A stretch of DNA of 6,747 bases. Source: Nanobdellota archaeon. Its GTDB lineage: Archaea > Nanoarchaeota > Nanoarchaeia > Parvarchaeales > Parvarchaeaceae. The position numbers and the translations under genes were made by a program. Location: the NCBI GenBank assembly GCA_021852135.1, contig JAJZOB010000021.1, forward strand, positions 1 to 6,747. The letters are read 5' to 3'. Below the pieces are notes generated by a model. That model was not told where the DNA came from and made no database searches. It saw only the letters and a program-made list of their open reading frames with translations. This document shows, one piece after another, positions 1 to 5,725 of the stretch. Numbering within the stretch: the stretch's first letter is position 1; each line of letters opens with the position of its first letter.

Positions 1-13
1 ATTTCTTAGTATA

Positions 14-988
14 CTATCTATAATAAGAATCCCATCTTGGAGCGTAAAAATCAATTTTTGGAAAACTTACCTTGAAACCATAACAGCTGTAAGCCATTAT
101 ATCTTTTACGTATTTTAAAAGAGACCAATTCTGCTTCTTTATTTTATTAAGAATTATGTCTGCTGCAGAAATAGACTCGAAAAAATGATAAAGTTCTTCT
201 TTTTTAAGTACTTGGGGTGCTTTTTCAGCCAGCCAAATTTCAAAGTTCTTTGCTTCCATATCCGATGCGAAGTATATCTCCGTGTTTTCTATCTTACCTG
301 AAAATACTGCGGTTATTTTTTCAAATATTGAGTCATCGGAATTTCTAAAAGTATCCAAATGAGTAGAGTTTGTTATATATATTGTATTAAGATCAGTTAT
401 TACACTGGCTATATTTCCTTTTGCTCCTCTTACAATGCTGTCAATTAAACCTTCATTTACCTTAAGCTTATTGTAAACAGCTAGTTTTAAAGCAAAAACT
501 TTTAATACCCTATTATTAAGTTTGTAGAATCTTATAATTTCATAAGCTACAAGATATTTTTTGTATTTGCTACGAAATATATCACCAGTTTCAGATTCAA
601 ATATTATTATGGAATCGCTTGCTATTGAATTAAGTTTCTGCAATATTGAAGGATCGACTGACAGCAATTTTTCTATGTCCTCAATATAAATAACCTTCTT
701 ATTCTGCTGAAAAAGTGATTTGGAGACTGCAACTCTTTTTATGCTTTCTAATATTAAAGAGGATACGCTCTGTGTGTCGTCAACCAATTCATACAAGTTT
801 ATAACTTCAAACGTAGAACCTATTTCATTTGCAATTGCTCCTGCCAAAAAGTTTTTCCCTGTTCCTGCTGGTCCATTAAATATGAGCCTTGATTTACCGC
901 TTTTTATGGCATTTAATGCCTTCGAAGGTATACTATTGGAATAATTCTCTACAAACATTTTTATTTCCGGATTAAAAAGAGATAGCAT
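14..988 (-). CDS. rfcL: Replication factor C large subunit, divergent and N-terminally short
   Basis: This 324-residue protein is the large subunit of the archaeal clamp loader, which together with RfcS opens and loads PCNA onto primed DNA. A Walker A loop, GPAGTGKN, lies at residues 39-46. The best family match is the C-terminal collar region, about 220-305, which includes NFEIWLAEKAP, SAADIILNKIKKQNW and LLKYVKDIMAYS. The usual N-terminal EKYRP motif is absent, and an in-frame stop at 1052-1054 leaves only about 20 codons upstream of this ATG, so a wrong start does not explain the loss. Walker B is altered (VIYIEDIE, 99-106), the sensor 1 Asn is not evident, and the sensor 2 GDLR equivalent reads GNIAS (191-195). 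Archaeal RfcL proteins usually have 400-500 residues and end in a PCNA-binding motif; this one ends just after the collar without one. It starts 2 bases after the rfcS stop. RfcL identity rests on the collar match plus the neighbour. Confidence 0.85.
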   Translation of the reverse strand: MLSLFNPEIKMFVENYSNSIPSKALNAIKSGKSRLIFNGPAGTGKNFLAGAIANEIGSTFEVINLYELVDDTQSVSSLILESIKRVAVSKSLFQQNKKVIYIEDIEKLLSVDPSILQKLNSIASDSIIIFESETGDIFRSKYKKYLVAYEIIRFYKLNNRVLKVFALKLAVYNKLKVNEGLIDSIVRGAKGNIASVITDLNTIYITNSTHLDTFRNSDDSIFEKITAVFSGKIENTEIYFASDMEAKNFEIWLAEKAPQVLKKEELYHFFESISAADIILNKIKKQNWSLLKYVKDIMAYSCYGFKVSFPKIDFYAPRWDSYYR

Positions 989-990
989 AC

Positions 991-1932
991 TTATTTTAGA
1001 CTGGCCAAAAAGGCAAGAAAGGCCTGAAACTGTATGAACGGTGTTGCGCCCTCAACTATCCTATAATCAGTCTCTGCAAGCTTCTCGAAAACATAATTTT
1101 TTATCTTATCATTAACTATATCTGTAGTTGAGATGATGTTAAAAATAGAAATCAAAAGCTCTTTCATGTTTATCCCACTGTCTATTATTTCCGAGAATAT
1201 TTCTCTGGATTTTTTGAAATCTCCGGATAATGCAACTTTTAGCCCCTCCATCGTCTTTGATATATCCATTAAACCGCTGCTCTGAAGAACAGCTTTCGCG
1301 TCTATATTTTTGGAAACGTTTGAAAGAGATTGCATAAGATTCACAAGAGTTCTTAAATCTCCCCTTGAAACGTAATCCAATGCATCCATAGCCTCGCTGT
1401 CAATTTCTAATTTCTCACTTTCTGCAAGTCTCTTTATAAATTTATGCACATCTTCTTTGGAAAGCGGCTGGAACCTTAGAATCGCACATCTTGACTGCAA
1501 AGGCTCTATCATATTACTTTGGTAGTTAACACTGAACATAAACCTGCAGGTTGCACTGTATTCCTCCATCATCCTACGCAGCGCCTGCTGTGCCTCCTGT
1601 GTTAACGAGTCGGCCTCATCAAAAAGAATTATCTTAAAAGGAGCGTCTATTGGTTTTGTCCTTGCAAATTCCTTCACTTTGCCCTGTATAACGCTTAACT
1701 TTCTATCATCAGACGCATTCAATTCAATAAAATTCTGATTCCAATCTGGGCCGAATACTGCTTTTGCCAATACAACCGCAGAAGTTGTTTTCCCAACACC
1801 AGGTGGACCGGACAATATCATGTGCTGTATCTCTTTTTTTTCAGCCATTGCCTTTAATTTTTCTACTATCTCTTTTTGCCCTATTATTTCATCAAAGGAC
1901 TGTGGTCTGTATTTCTCTATCCAGAGAGCCAT
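991..1932 (-). CDS. rfcS: Replication factor C small subunit (clamp loader ATPase)
   Basis: This 313-residue protein is the ATP-hydrolysing subunit of the archaeal clamp loader, normally present in several copies per complex with one RfcL. All family signatures are intact: WIEKYRP near the N-terminus (4-10), Walker A GPPGVGKT (42-49), the ELNASDDR block (70-77), Walker B ILFDEAD (102-108), sensor 1 Asn in SVNY (134-137), the SRC arginine-finger motif (147-149) and sensor 2 GDLR (191-194). A helical collar domain fills the C-terminal third. Length is typical of the family. The ATG lies 2 bases after the stop of the KaiC-like gene, and no strong ribosome-binding site precedes it, so translation is probably coupled to the upstream gene. 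rfcL follows after a 2-base gap. The intact motifs contrast sharply with the eroded ones in RfcL. Confidence 0.97.
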   Translation of the reverse strand: MALWIEKYRPQSFDEIIGQKEIVEKLKAMAEKKEIQHMILSGPPGVGKTTSAVVLAKAVFGPDWNQNFIELNASDDRKLSVIQGKVKEFARTKPIDAPFKIILFDEADSLTQEAQQALRRMMEEYSATCRFMFSVNYQSNMIEPLQSRCAILRFQPLSKEDVHKFIKRLAESEKLEIDSEAMDALDYVSRGDLRTLVNLMQSLSNVSKNIDAKAVLQSSGLMDISKTMEGLKVALSGDFKKSREIFSEIIDSGINMKELLISIFNIISTTDIVNDKIKNYVFEKLAETDYRIVEGATPFIQFQAFLAFLASLK

Positions 1933-1934
1933 AA

Positions 1935-2645
1935 CTATATATCCGCGAAAAGCTCCGCAGAGGGATAAACTATTATGCCATTAGCTTTTATATCCACAGG
2001 TATGTATTTTGTCAGATGGTCCGTAGCTCTCATTTTTATTATTCTAAGTGCTCTTATGAATGAACTCTGTCTTTCTACCATATAAAGGGCTATTACTCCG
2101 TCTGATGCAAACTCTTCTACGCCAAATGCAGAAAGCTTATTTTCACCATAAGGCATTTCTCCTATAAAAATGGCGGTGCAGTTCCTTGCTTTTATTATAC
2201 TTGAAAGCTCTATTATCGCCTTTCTTATTGACATTATATCCGAAAAGAACATTTGTAAGTAAGTTATAGAGTCGATTATCAAGCGCTGTGCAGCCATCGC
2301 ATCAAGCTCCGAAGAAACAACTTCCTTCATAGAATCATAATCAACTAATGGGATAGTTACTATCTTTATTATGCCGTTATCAATGTATTCCTTAATCTTT
2401 GGATCAAACAACATAAACTGAGAAACTAGATCTTCAGGACTTTCTTCCAATGTAAAGTAAAGCCCCTTTTCACCTTTTTTGGCTCCGTCGATTAAAAACT
2501 GTAGCGAGAAAGTAGTTTTACCTGCACCTGGCGTTCCTGTAAGGAATACTACACTATTCTTTGGGAACCCTCCTTTCAAAGCTTCATCCAATCCCGGTAT
2601 ACCAGTAGATTCTCTTTCAACATTGTTTTCACTTTTCTTTTCCAT
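1935..2645 (-). CDS. KaiC-like single-domain RecA-superfamily ATPase
   Basis: This 236-residue soluble protein has one KaiC-type RecA-fold domain. It shows the STGIPGLDEALKGGFP entry segment (13-28), Walker A GTPGAGKT (37-44), the paired catalytic glutamates in TLEES (E67, E68), Walker B RLIIDS with D125, and the late KaiC blocks EEFASDGVIALY (177-188) and LRIIKMRATDH (200-210). Archaea carry many such single-domain paralogues. They are generally thought to be ATP-dependent signalling or regulatory proteins, but the targets of most are unknown. It lacks the second domain of cyanobacterial KaiC, so a clock role should not be assumed. Its ATG overlaps the upstream stop by one base (TAATG) and rfcS follows after 2 bases. 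A working relationship with the winged-helix protein and the clamp loader is therefore likely but inferred. Confidence 0.9.
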   Translation of the reverse strand: MEKKSENNVERESTGIPGLDEALKGGFPKNSVVFLTGTPGAGKTTFSLQFLIDGAKKGEKGLYFTLEESPEDLVSQFMLFDPKIKEYIDNGIIKIVTIPLVDYDSMKEVVSSELDAMAAQRLIIDSITYLQMFFSDIMSIRKAIIELSSIIKARNCTAIFIGEMPYGENKLSAFGVEEFASDGVIALYMVERQSSFIRALRIIKMRATDHLTKYIPVDIKANGIIVYPSAELFADI

Positions 2646-3514
2646 TATCCCTCTAATATCATGTCACCCATCAACTGATACTTTACTCTTATAAGAGAAT
2701 TCTGGCTAAGTATCCTAGCCCATCTTTCAATTAAATCTTTGGTGACATTTAAAGATTGCGCAGCTTGTGATGTCGTAACTGAGTGCTTCTCCTTGACTAA
2801 TAAAAGTAATTTATTTAGAGGATTGTTTAAAATTTCATCTACTTGTCCTTCTATACCTTTTCCAGGTATCCTTCCAAAATTAGTTGTTTCGAATATCTTC
2901 CTCTGCATTTCAGACTGAGAACTCATTTCACTTGCTGTAGAAATCGCTTCAGTTGGCCTAATTAAATTATTATCATTATTAACGGTATTTACCTTAGAGG
3001 GCATAGCTAATTGTATTTGATTTAACTTAGTTTCCTTTTCTTCCATGGAAACTTTTGTCTCAGTTTTACTTACAGGCTGTGCAACTAGTATCTTTTCTTC
3101 AGTTAAATTTCCTGGCTTATAATTTGGACCGGAGGGCAACTCGTGTGCAATTTTATTGGTTTTTCCTTCATGCAATGTCTCTAATTTCTGAGTTTCTTTT
3201 AAAACCGGTTGTGATATTGCCTCTTTTTCAGTGCGTTCTTTTGATTGCTTAACTCTTTTATCTATGCCAAATAAGGACAGTCTCTTTCCCGAAGATAATT
3301 TATCTGCTTGATTCACTTTATTTGTTACTAAACCGGTATTTGCCTTTTCCCTTGTTTCTGCAAGGCTTATCTGTGGTACTTCTGGTAATTCAACGCCTAA
3401 AGAGGAAGCCGCTCTAAATAAGGAACTGTTTATAAGTGAAACATCTGAATAAACCTTATATGAGGTATCAAGGATATTTTGTGCTACCTGTCTCAAACTA
3501 CTTTCGTTATCCAT
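2645..3514 (-). CDS. Protein with disordered middle and C-terminal winged-helix domain
   Basis: This 289-residue protein is first in the clamp-loader operon. The N-terminal ~45 residues look helical (QVAQNILDTSYKVY). Residues ~50-215 are low in aromatic residues, rich in K, E, S, T, N and Q, and probably disordered. Residues ~222-289 form a compact winged-helix-like domain: a leading helix (VDEILNNPLNKLLLLVKEK), a helix-turn-helix (TSQAAQSLNVTKDLIERWARIL), then a short strand pair (LIRVKYQLMGDMIL). Winged-helix domains of this WAxIL...LIxxxY type recur in archaeal proteins and may bind DNA or a protein partner; no precise family name is claimed. Residues 78-84 (RLSLFGI) loosely resemble a PCNA-interaction motif. 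The ATG is 29 bases from the centre of a TATA box, suggesting a leaderless mRNA. The stop overlaps the next start as TAATG. Confidence 0.8.
   Translation of the reverse strand: MDNESSLRQVAQNILDTSYKVYSDVSLINSSLFRAASSLGVELPEVPQISLAETREKANTGLVTNKVNQADKLSSGKRLSLFGIDKRVKQSKERTEKEAISQPVLKETQKLETLHEGKTNKIAHELPSGPNYKPGNLTEEKILVAQPVSKTETKVSMEEKETKLNQIQLAMPSKVNTVNNDNNLIRPTEAISTASEMSSQSEMQRKIFETTNFGRIPGKGIEGQVDEILNNPLNKLLLLVKEKHSVTTSQAAQSLNVTKDLIERWARILSQNSLIRVKYQLMGDMILEG
2649..2653 (-). promoter_or_regulatory. Ribosome-binding site GAGGG before the KaiC-like ATPase
   Basis: On the minus strand GAGGG ends 3 bases before the ATG at 2645, inside the last codons of the upstream gene. It is complementary to the archaeal 16S rRNA 3' tail. 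With the TAATG overlap it points to reinitiation of ribosomes that have just finished the winged-helix gene. The spacing is short, so the contribution of the site is uncertain. Confidence 0.45.
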
Positions 3515-3536
3515 ACCTATTAATTCAAATTAAGGA

Positions 3537-3549
3537 CTTAAATATATTT
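3537..3549 (-). promoter_or_regulatory. TATA box for the clamp-loader operon
   Basis: The minus strand reads AAATATATTTAAG, centred about 29 bases before the ATG at 3514. Archaeal TATA boxes sit about 26-27 bases before the transcription start, so the mRNA would begin within a few bases of the start codon. It is the only clear promoter seen upstream of the four-gene run. Confidence 0.65.
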
Positions 3550-3567
3550 ATTATTTTTGAATCTAGA

Positions 3568-3584
3568 TTAAAACATTAAAAGTT
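3568..3584 (-). terminator. Possible oligo-T terminator after the thioredoxin-fold gene
   Basis: Within 30 bases after the stop at 3597 the minus strand reads AACTTTTAATGTTTTAA, two short T runs with no hairpin. Archaeal RNA polymerase can terminate on T-rich stretches, and the next promoter starts about 20 bases further on. The tracts are only four bases long, so this is weak. Confidence 0.3.
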
Positions 3585-3596
3585 ACAACAATCATT

Positions 3597-5084
3597 TTAA
3601 CTCACTATTTTACAGCTACCTGATAAACAATATTCATTTAAATAACCCAGTGAAATAATCTTAGACTCCAATTCAGAGATATAAGAAAGACTGCAGACAG
3701 GTGCGGTATTATTTATAACACTACAGATCTGTGCTGTAAGTATGTTTGCCGCACCTAATTCTGTTTCTCCCAATGAACCAGAAGTTGGGTTTTCTATTGA
3801 ATTAAGTATATCCTGATGAGTGCTATATGCTGGATTTAATCCATTTGAAGTAAGATATGTTCCAGCATCAATACTGGCACCATCGAATACATATTTGTTG
3901 TTAATGTCAAAGAAAGGCACTCCTCCAACAAAGAAATTCTGTATCCCAAAACCCGCTGCAGACAAAATAGCAGAACGTGTTGAGTTAAAATCGTGCATCC
4001 CTAAAACATAAACATTTGAGTAAATAATAGGGCTTATCTGCGCTATACCAGTTGTATTTATTAAGAATGAGCCTCCCATTTCATCAAAAGACTCAAAATT
4101 TATGTACTTTGAAGTATAATAAGCGCCTGTTACAAAAGGTTCAGGATTACCATCTCCATAAGGTGCTTGACCATTATCTATAGCAGGTTGTGCAGTCGAC
4201 TCTTTAAATATAGAACTCGAAAAATTGAACATTAATGTAGGAACATTTGCATCACTTGTAGCAGATCTGTCATAAAATAACTTTGAAAAGTTCCCAAATC
4301 TTGAAAGAGCAATTGCTATTGCCCAGCGCATACCTGCACAGAAAGGACAACCCTGTGCTCCTAGATAAACGAATGTTGGCTTTCCGCCCTGACTTATAGA
4401 ATAATTAGAAATATTAGAAGGAACGGTTATAGGAATTATATCATAGTTACCACTATTTCCATAAACCAAAACATAATAACCTGGAGATGGCCCATTACTG
4501 CCATCACTTGCATTTTCGTATATAAAACTGCCTGCCACCTGCTGTGCTCCAACCTTTGCTAATTGACTACTTAAATCGGATAAACCGTTGATATATGTTG
4601 GTCCTAAAGACTGACCGTCAGGCCCTAAGAAAAAGGAACCTGAAGCATTTGCATTGATAGAAGGTGTTAATGACGATACTGACGAAGAGGGAGATATGCG
4701 TAAAACGAATACTAAAATTAATAAAATTACTACAATTACTGCTAGGCCTATTACAATGAAAGGAAGAAAACTCTTATTAGAGTTACCTTGTACTTTTTGT
4801 AATGGACTAGAACTGCTACCTTTTAACTTTTCATTTTCCTCTCTTAACCTCTGTATTTCTTTTAGCCTTTCATTCTCTTTTTTAAGTCTTTCAAGCTCGT
4901 CATCATTGGAATTACTGCTAGTATCTACTTTACTTTCCTCAGTTTTATCTTGAGGGTTCTGCTGTTGATTAGATGTATTTTCGCTGTTATTATCAATGGT
5001 TGTAGCTTTTTCAGGCTGTAAATCCTTATTTATGTTCTCGTTGCCTGCTGGATTAGCATTGTGTTCTTTGTCTTCGTCTGGCAT
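3597..5084 (-). CDS. Membrane-anchored thioredoxin-fold protein (DUF929-like)
   Basis: This 495-residue protein has four parts. Residues 1-60 are hydrophilic and rich in N, Q, D and E. Residues 62-88 form a short coiled coil (ELERLKKENERLKEIQRL). Residues ~106-128 are one membrane span (FLPFIVIGLAVIVVILLILVF). Residues 129-495 lie outside, given the lysines before the span and nine N-x-S/T sequons after it (N146, N191, N224, N227, N265, N287, N343, N367, N458), as expected for a glycosylated archaeal surface protein. The outer domain carries YLGAQGCPFCAGMRWAIA with the CxxC pair C246/C249, and GGVPFF (387-392) supplying the likely cis-proline P390. This arrangement matches DUF929-type proteins of acidophilic archaea. 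Four more cysteines (C454, C464, C486, C491) could form structural disulfides. A role in extracytoplasmic disulfide formation or isomerisation is likely but inferred. It has its own TATA box and lies directly downstream of the RNase P RNA gene. Confidence 0.8.
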   Translation of the reverse strand: MPDEDKEHNANPAGNENINKDLQPEKATTIDNNSENTSNQQQNPQDKTEESKVDTSSNSNDDELERLKKENERLKEIQRLREENEKLKGSSSSPLQKVQGNSNKSFLPFIVIGLAVIVVILLILVFVLRISPSSSVSSLTPSINANASGSFFLGPDGQSLGPTYINGLSDLSSQLAKVGAQQVAGSFIYENASDGSNGPSPGYYVLVYGNSGNYDIIPITVPSNISNYSISQGGKPTFVYLGAQGCPFCAGMRWAIAIALSRFGNFSKLFYDRSATSDANVPTLMFNFSSSIFKESTAQPAIDNGQAPYGDGNPEPFVTGAYYTSKYINFESFDEMGGSFLINTTGIAQISPIIYSNVYVLGMHDFNSTRSAILSAAGFGIQNFFVGGVPFFDINNKYVFDGASIDAGTYLTSNGLNPAYSTHQDILNSIENPTSGSLGETELGAANILTAQICSVINNTAPVCSLSYISELESKIISLGYLNEYCLSGSCKIVS

Positions 5085-5106
5085 TTTTATGTTAATACCT
5101 GTCTGC

Positions 5107-5117
5107 TTAAATAAATT
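5107..5117 (-). promoter_or_regulatory. TATA box for the thioredoxin-fold gene
   Basis: The minus strand reads AATTTATTTAA, centred 28 bases before the ATG at 5084, again suggesting a leaderless transcript. It abuts the last base of the RNase P RNA with no gap, so read-through from that gene could also feed this one. Confidence 0.6.
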
Positions 5118-5399
5118 GCGGTATTGAATAGCCCGTTTTTTGTCATCCCTCTGCCTTTGTTCAAAGGCTTCTCAGTTGGATGCAACAACATTCGACTAAG
5201 CGCCGGAATACCGGTTTGCACCATGAAGGTCTGCCGTTTCATCCCTTTGTCAGTAATCAGCTTTCGCATCATCTCTTTACACTGGAAAAGGGTATCGTTT
5301 CTGCTCAGTTGCCTGCCTTTTACAGCAATGCATTACTGCACTTCAAGTTTAAAGGTGAACGGACTTCCTCCTTTAATGGTCTGTTGTATACAATACCGC
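5118..5399 (-). ncRNA. rnpB: RNase P RNA, compact archaeal type A-like
   Basis: This is the catalytic RNA that trims the 5' leader from precursor tRNAs, about 282 nt on the minus strand. Its ends pair as helix P1 (GCGGTATTG with CAATACCGC). Conserved blocks follow in order: CR I GGAGGAAGTCCG (5360-5371), CR II AGAAACGATACC (5291-5302), CR III GATGAAACGGCAGACC (5228-5242) with GGTGCAAACC (5212-5221), CR IV TTAGTCGAATG (5189-5199) and CR V ACAAAAAACGGGCTA (5129-5143). Long-range helices close: P2 ACAACA/TGTTGT (5382-5387 with 5185-5190), P4 AGTCCGTT/AACGGGCT (5358-5365 with 5130-5137), P5 CACC/GGTG (5354-5357 with 5219-5222), and P10 CCCTTT/AAAGGG. GNRA-type loops GCAA and GAAA are present. GC is about 45%, well above the flanks. 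Oddities are no room for helix P3, an extra hairpin between P2 and CR V, and CR V departing from the usual ACAGAA. A TATA box lies 27 bases before the 5' end. Confidence 0.9.
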
Positions 5400-5400
5400 T

Positions 5401-5411
5401 AATATATATAA
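5401..5411 (+). promoter_or_regulatory. TATA box for the SWIM zinc-finger gene
   Basis: AATATATATAA is centred 29 bases before the ATG at 5435, the same geometry as the other coding promoters here. It begins two bases beyond the RNase P RNA 5' end, so it occupies the start region of the opposing RNA promoter. Confidence 0.55.
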
Positions 5412-5419
5412 CAATCTGC

Positions 5420-5431
5420 ATTTAATAAATT
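5420..5431 (-). promoter_or_regulatory. TATA box for the RNase P RNA gene
   Basis: The minus strand reads AATTTATTAAAT, centred about 27 bases before the predicted RNA 5' end at 5399, the expected archaeal spacing. It lies between the TATA box and ATG of the divergent SWIM gene, so the two promoters are interleaved. Confidence 0.6.
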
Positions 5432-5434
5432 ATC

Positions 5435-5725
5435 ATGGAAGTAAAGATCTTAGAGGATAAGAACCTTAAGAAAGATGAAAGACTTTACATAAAAGGCATA
5501 AGACTAATTAATTCTGTAAGGATAGACTATAAAACCCAAAAACATGTTTCCTTTCTTGTACAGGGAGATAATGAGCTCCATAATGTAATGTACTTTGACG
5601 AAAAACCACAGGATAAAAAATGGCAGTGTGATTGCAAGTGGTATACCCTTCAGGATAAACTATGCTCACATATAATTGCCGTAAATCTGGCAATAAAGAA
5701 TGGAAAATTGAAAGTAGATCAGTAG
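5435..5725 (+). CDS. Small stand-alone SWIM zinc-finger protein
   Basis: This 96-residue protein is the only plus-strand gene seen. Its C-terminal half carries the SWIM zinc-binding pattern CxC-x9-CxH: C65 and C67 in WQCDCKWY, then C77 and H79 in LCSHIIAVNLA. The N-terminal half (1-60) looks like a small beta-rich domain (RLINSVRIDY, KHVSFLVQG, HNVMYF) typical of what precedes SWIM fingers. SWIM domains occur in SWI2/SNF2 ATPases, MuDR transposases and MEKK1 and can mediate DNA or protein contacts; short stand-alone versions in archaea are of unknown function. No helicase or transposase domain is attached. It is divergent from the RNase P RNA gene and shares an interleaved promoter with it. 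Its 3' end overlaps the converging gene by 7 bases. Confidence 0.85.
   Translation: MEVKILEDKNLKKDERLYIKGIRLINSVRIDYKTQKHVSFLVQGDNELHNVMYFDEKPQDKKWQCDCKWYTLQDKLCSHIIAVNLAIKNGKLKVDQ

Noticed and set aside
14..60. C-terminal PCNA-binding motif of RfcL
   Set aside because: The last residues (FYAPRWDSYYR) do not fit the Qxx(L/I/M)xxF(F/L) pattern.
720..944. Plus-strand frame inside rfcL
   Set aside because: It is antisense to the Walker A region of RfcL, with no promoter or recognisable product.
1935..2645. KaiC clock protein or RadA recombinase
   Set aside because: There is only one domain, whereas clock KaiC has two. The EE pair and the IIKMRATDH block fit the KaiC-like family and not RadA.
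4654..4953. 99-residue plus-strand frame inside the membrane-protein gene
   Set aside because: It is the antisense of the coiled-coil and membrane-span codons; its serine/leucine-rich composition is a shadow of that sequence.
5118..5399. MITE-like mobile element with terminal inverted repeats GCGGTATTG/CAATACCGC
   Set aside because: There is no target-site duplication. The inverted repeats fit helix P1 of RNase P RNA, and the interior contains all five conserved regions in order.
5118..5399. SRP (7S) RNA as an alternative identity
   Set aside because: The size is similar, but the helix 8 signature of SRP RNA was not found, while RNase P conserved regions were.
5107..5411. Shared operator: the same CAATACCGC word next to both outward TATA boxes
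   Set aside because: The repeat is explained by RNA base pairing of P1; the adjoining TATA boxes follow from the close packing of neighbouring genes.
5087..5425. Small open frames on both strands across the GC-rich block
   Set aside because: They overlap the RNase P RNA, run on both strands at once, have no fitting promoters, and their translations resemble no protein.
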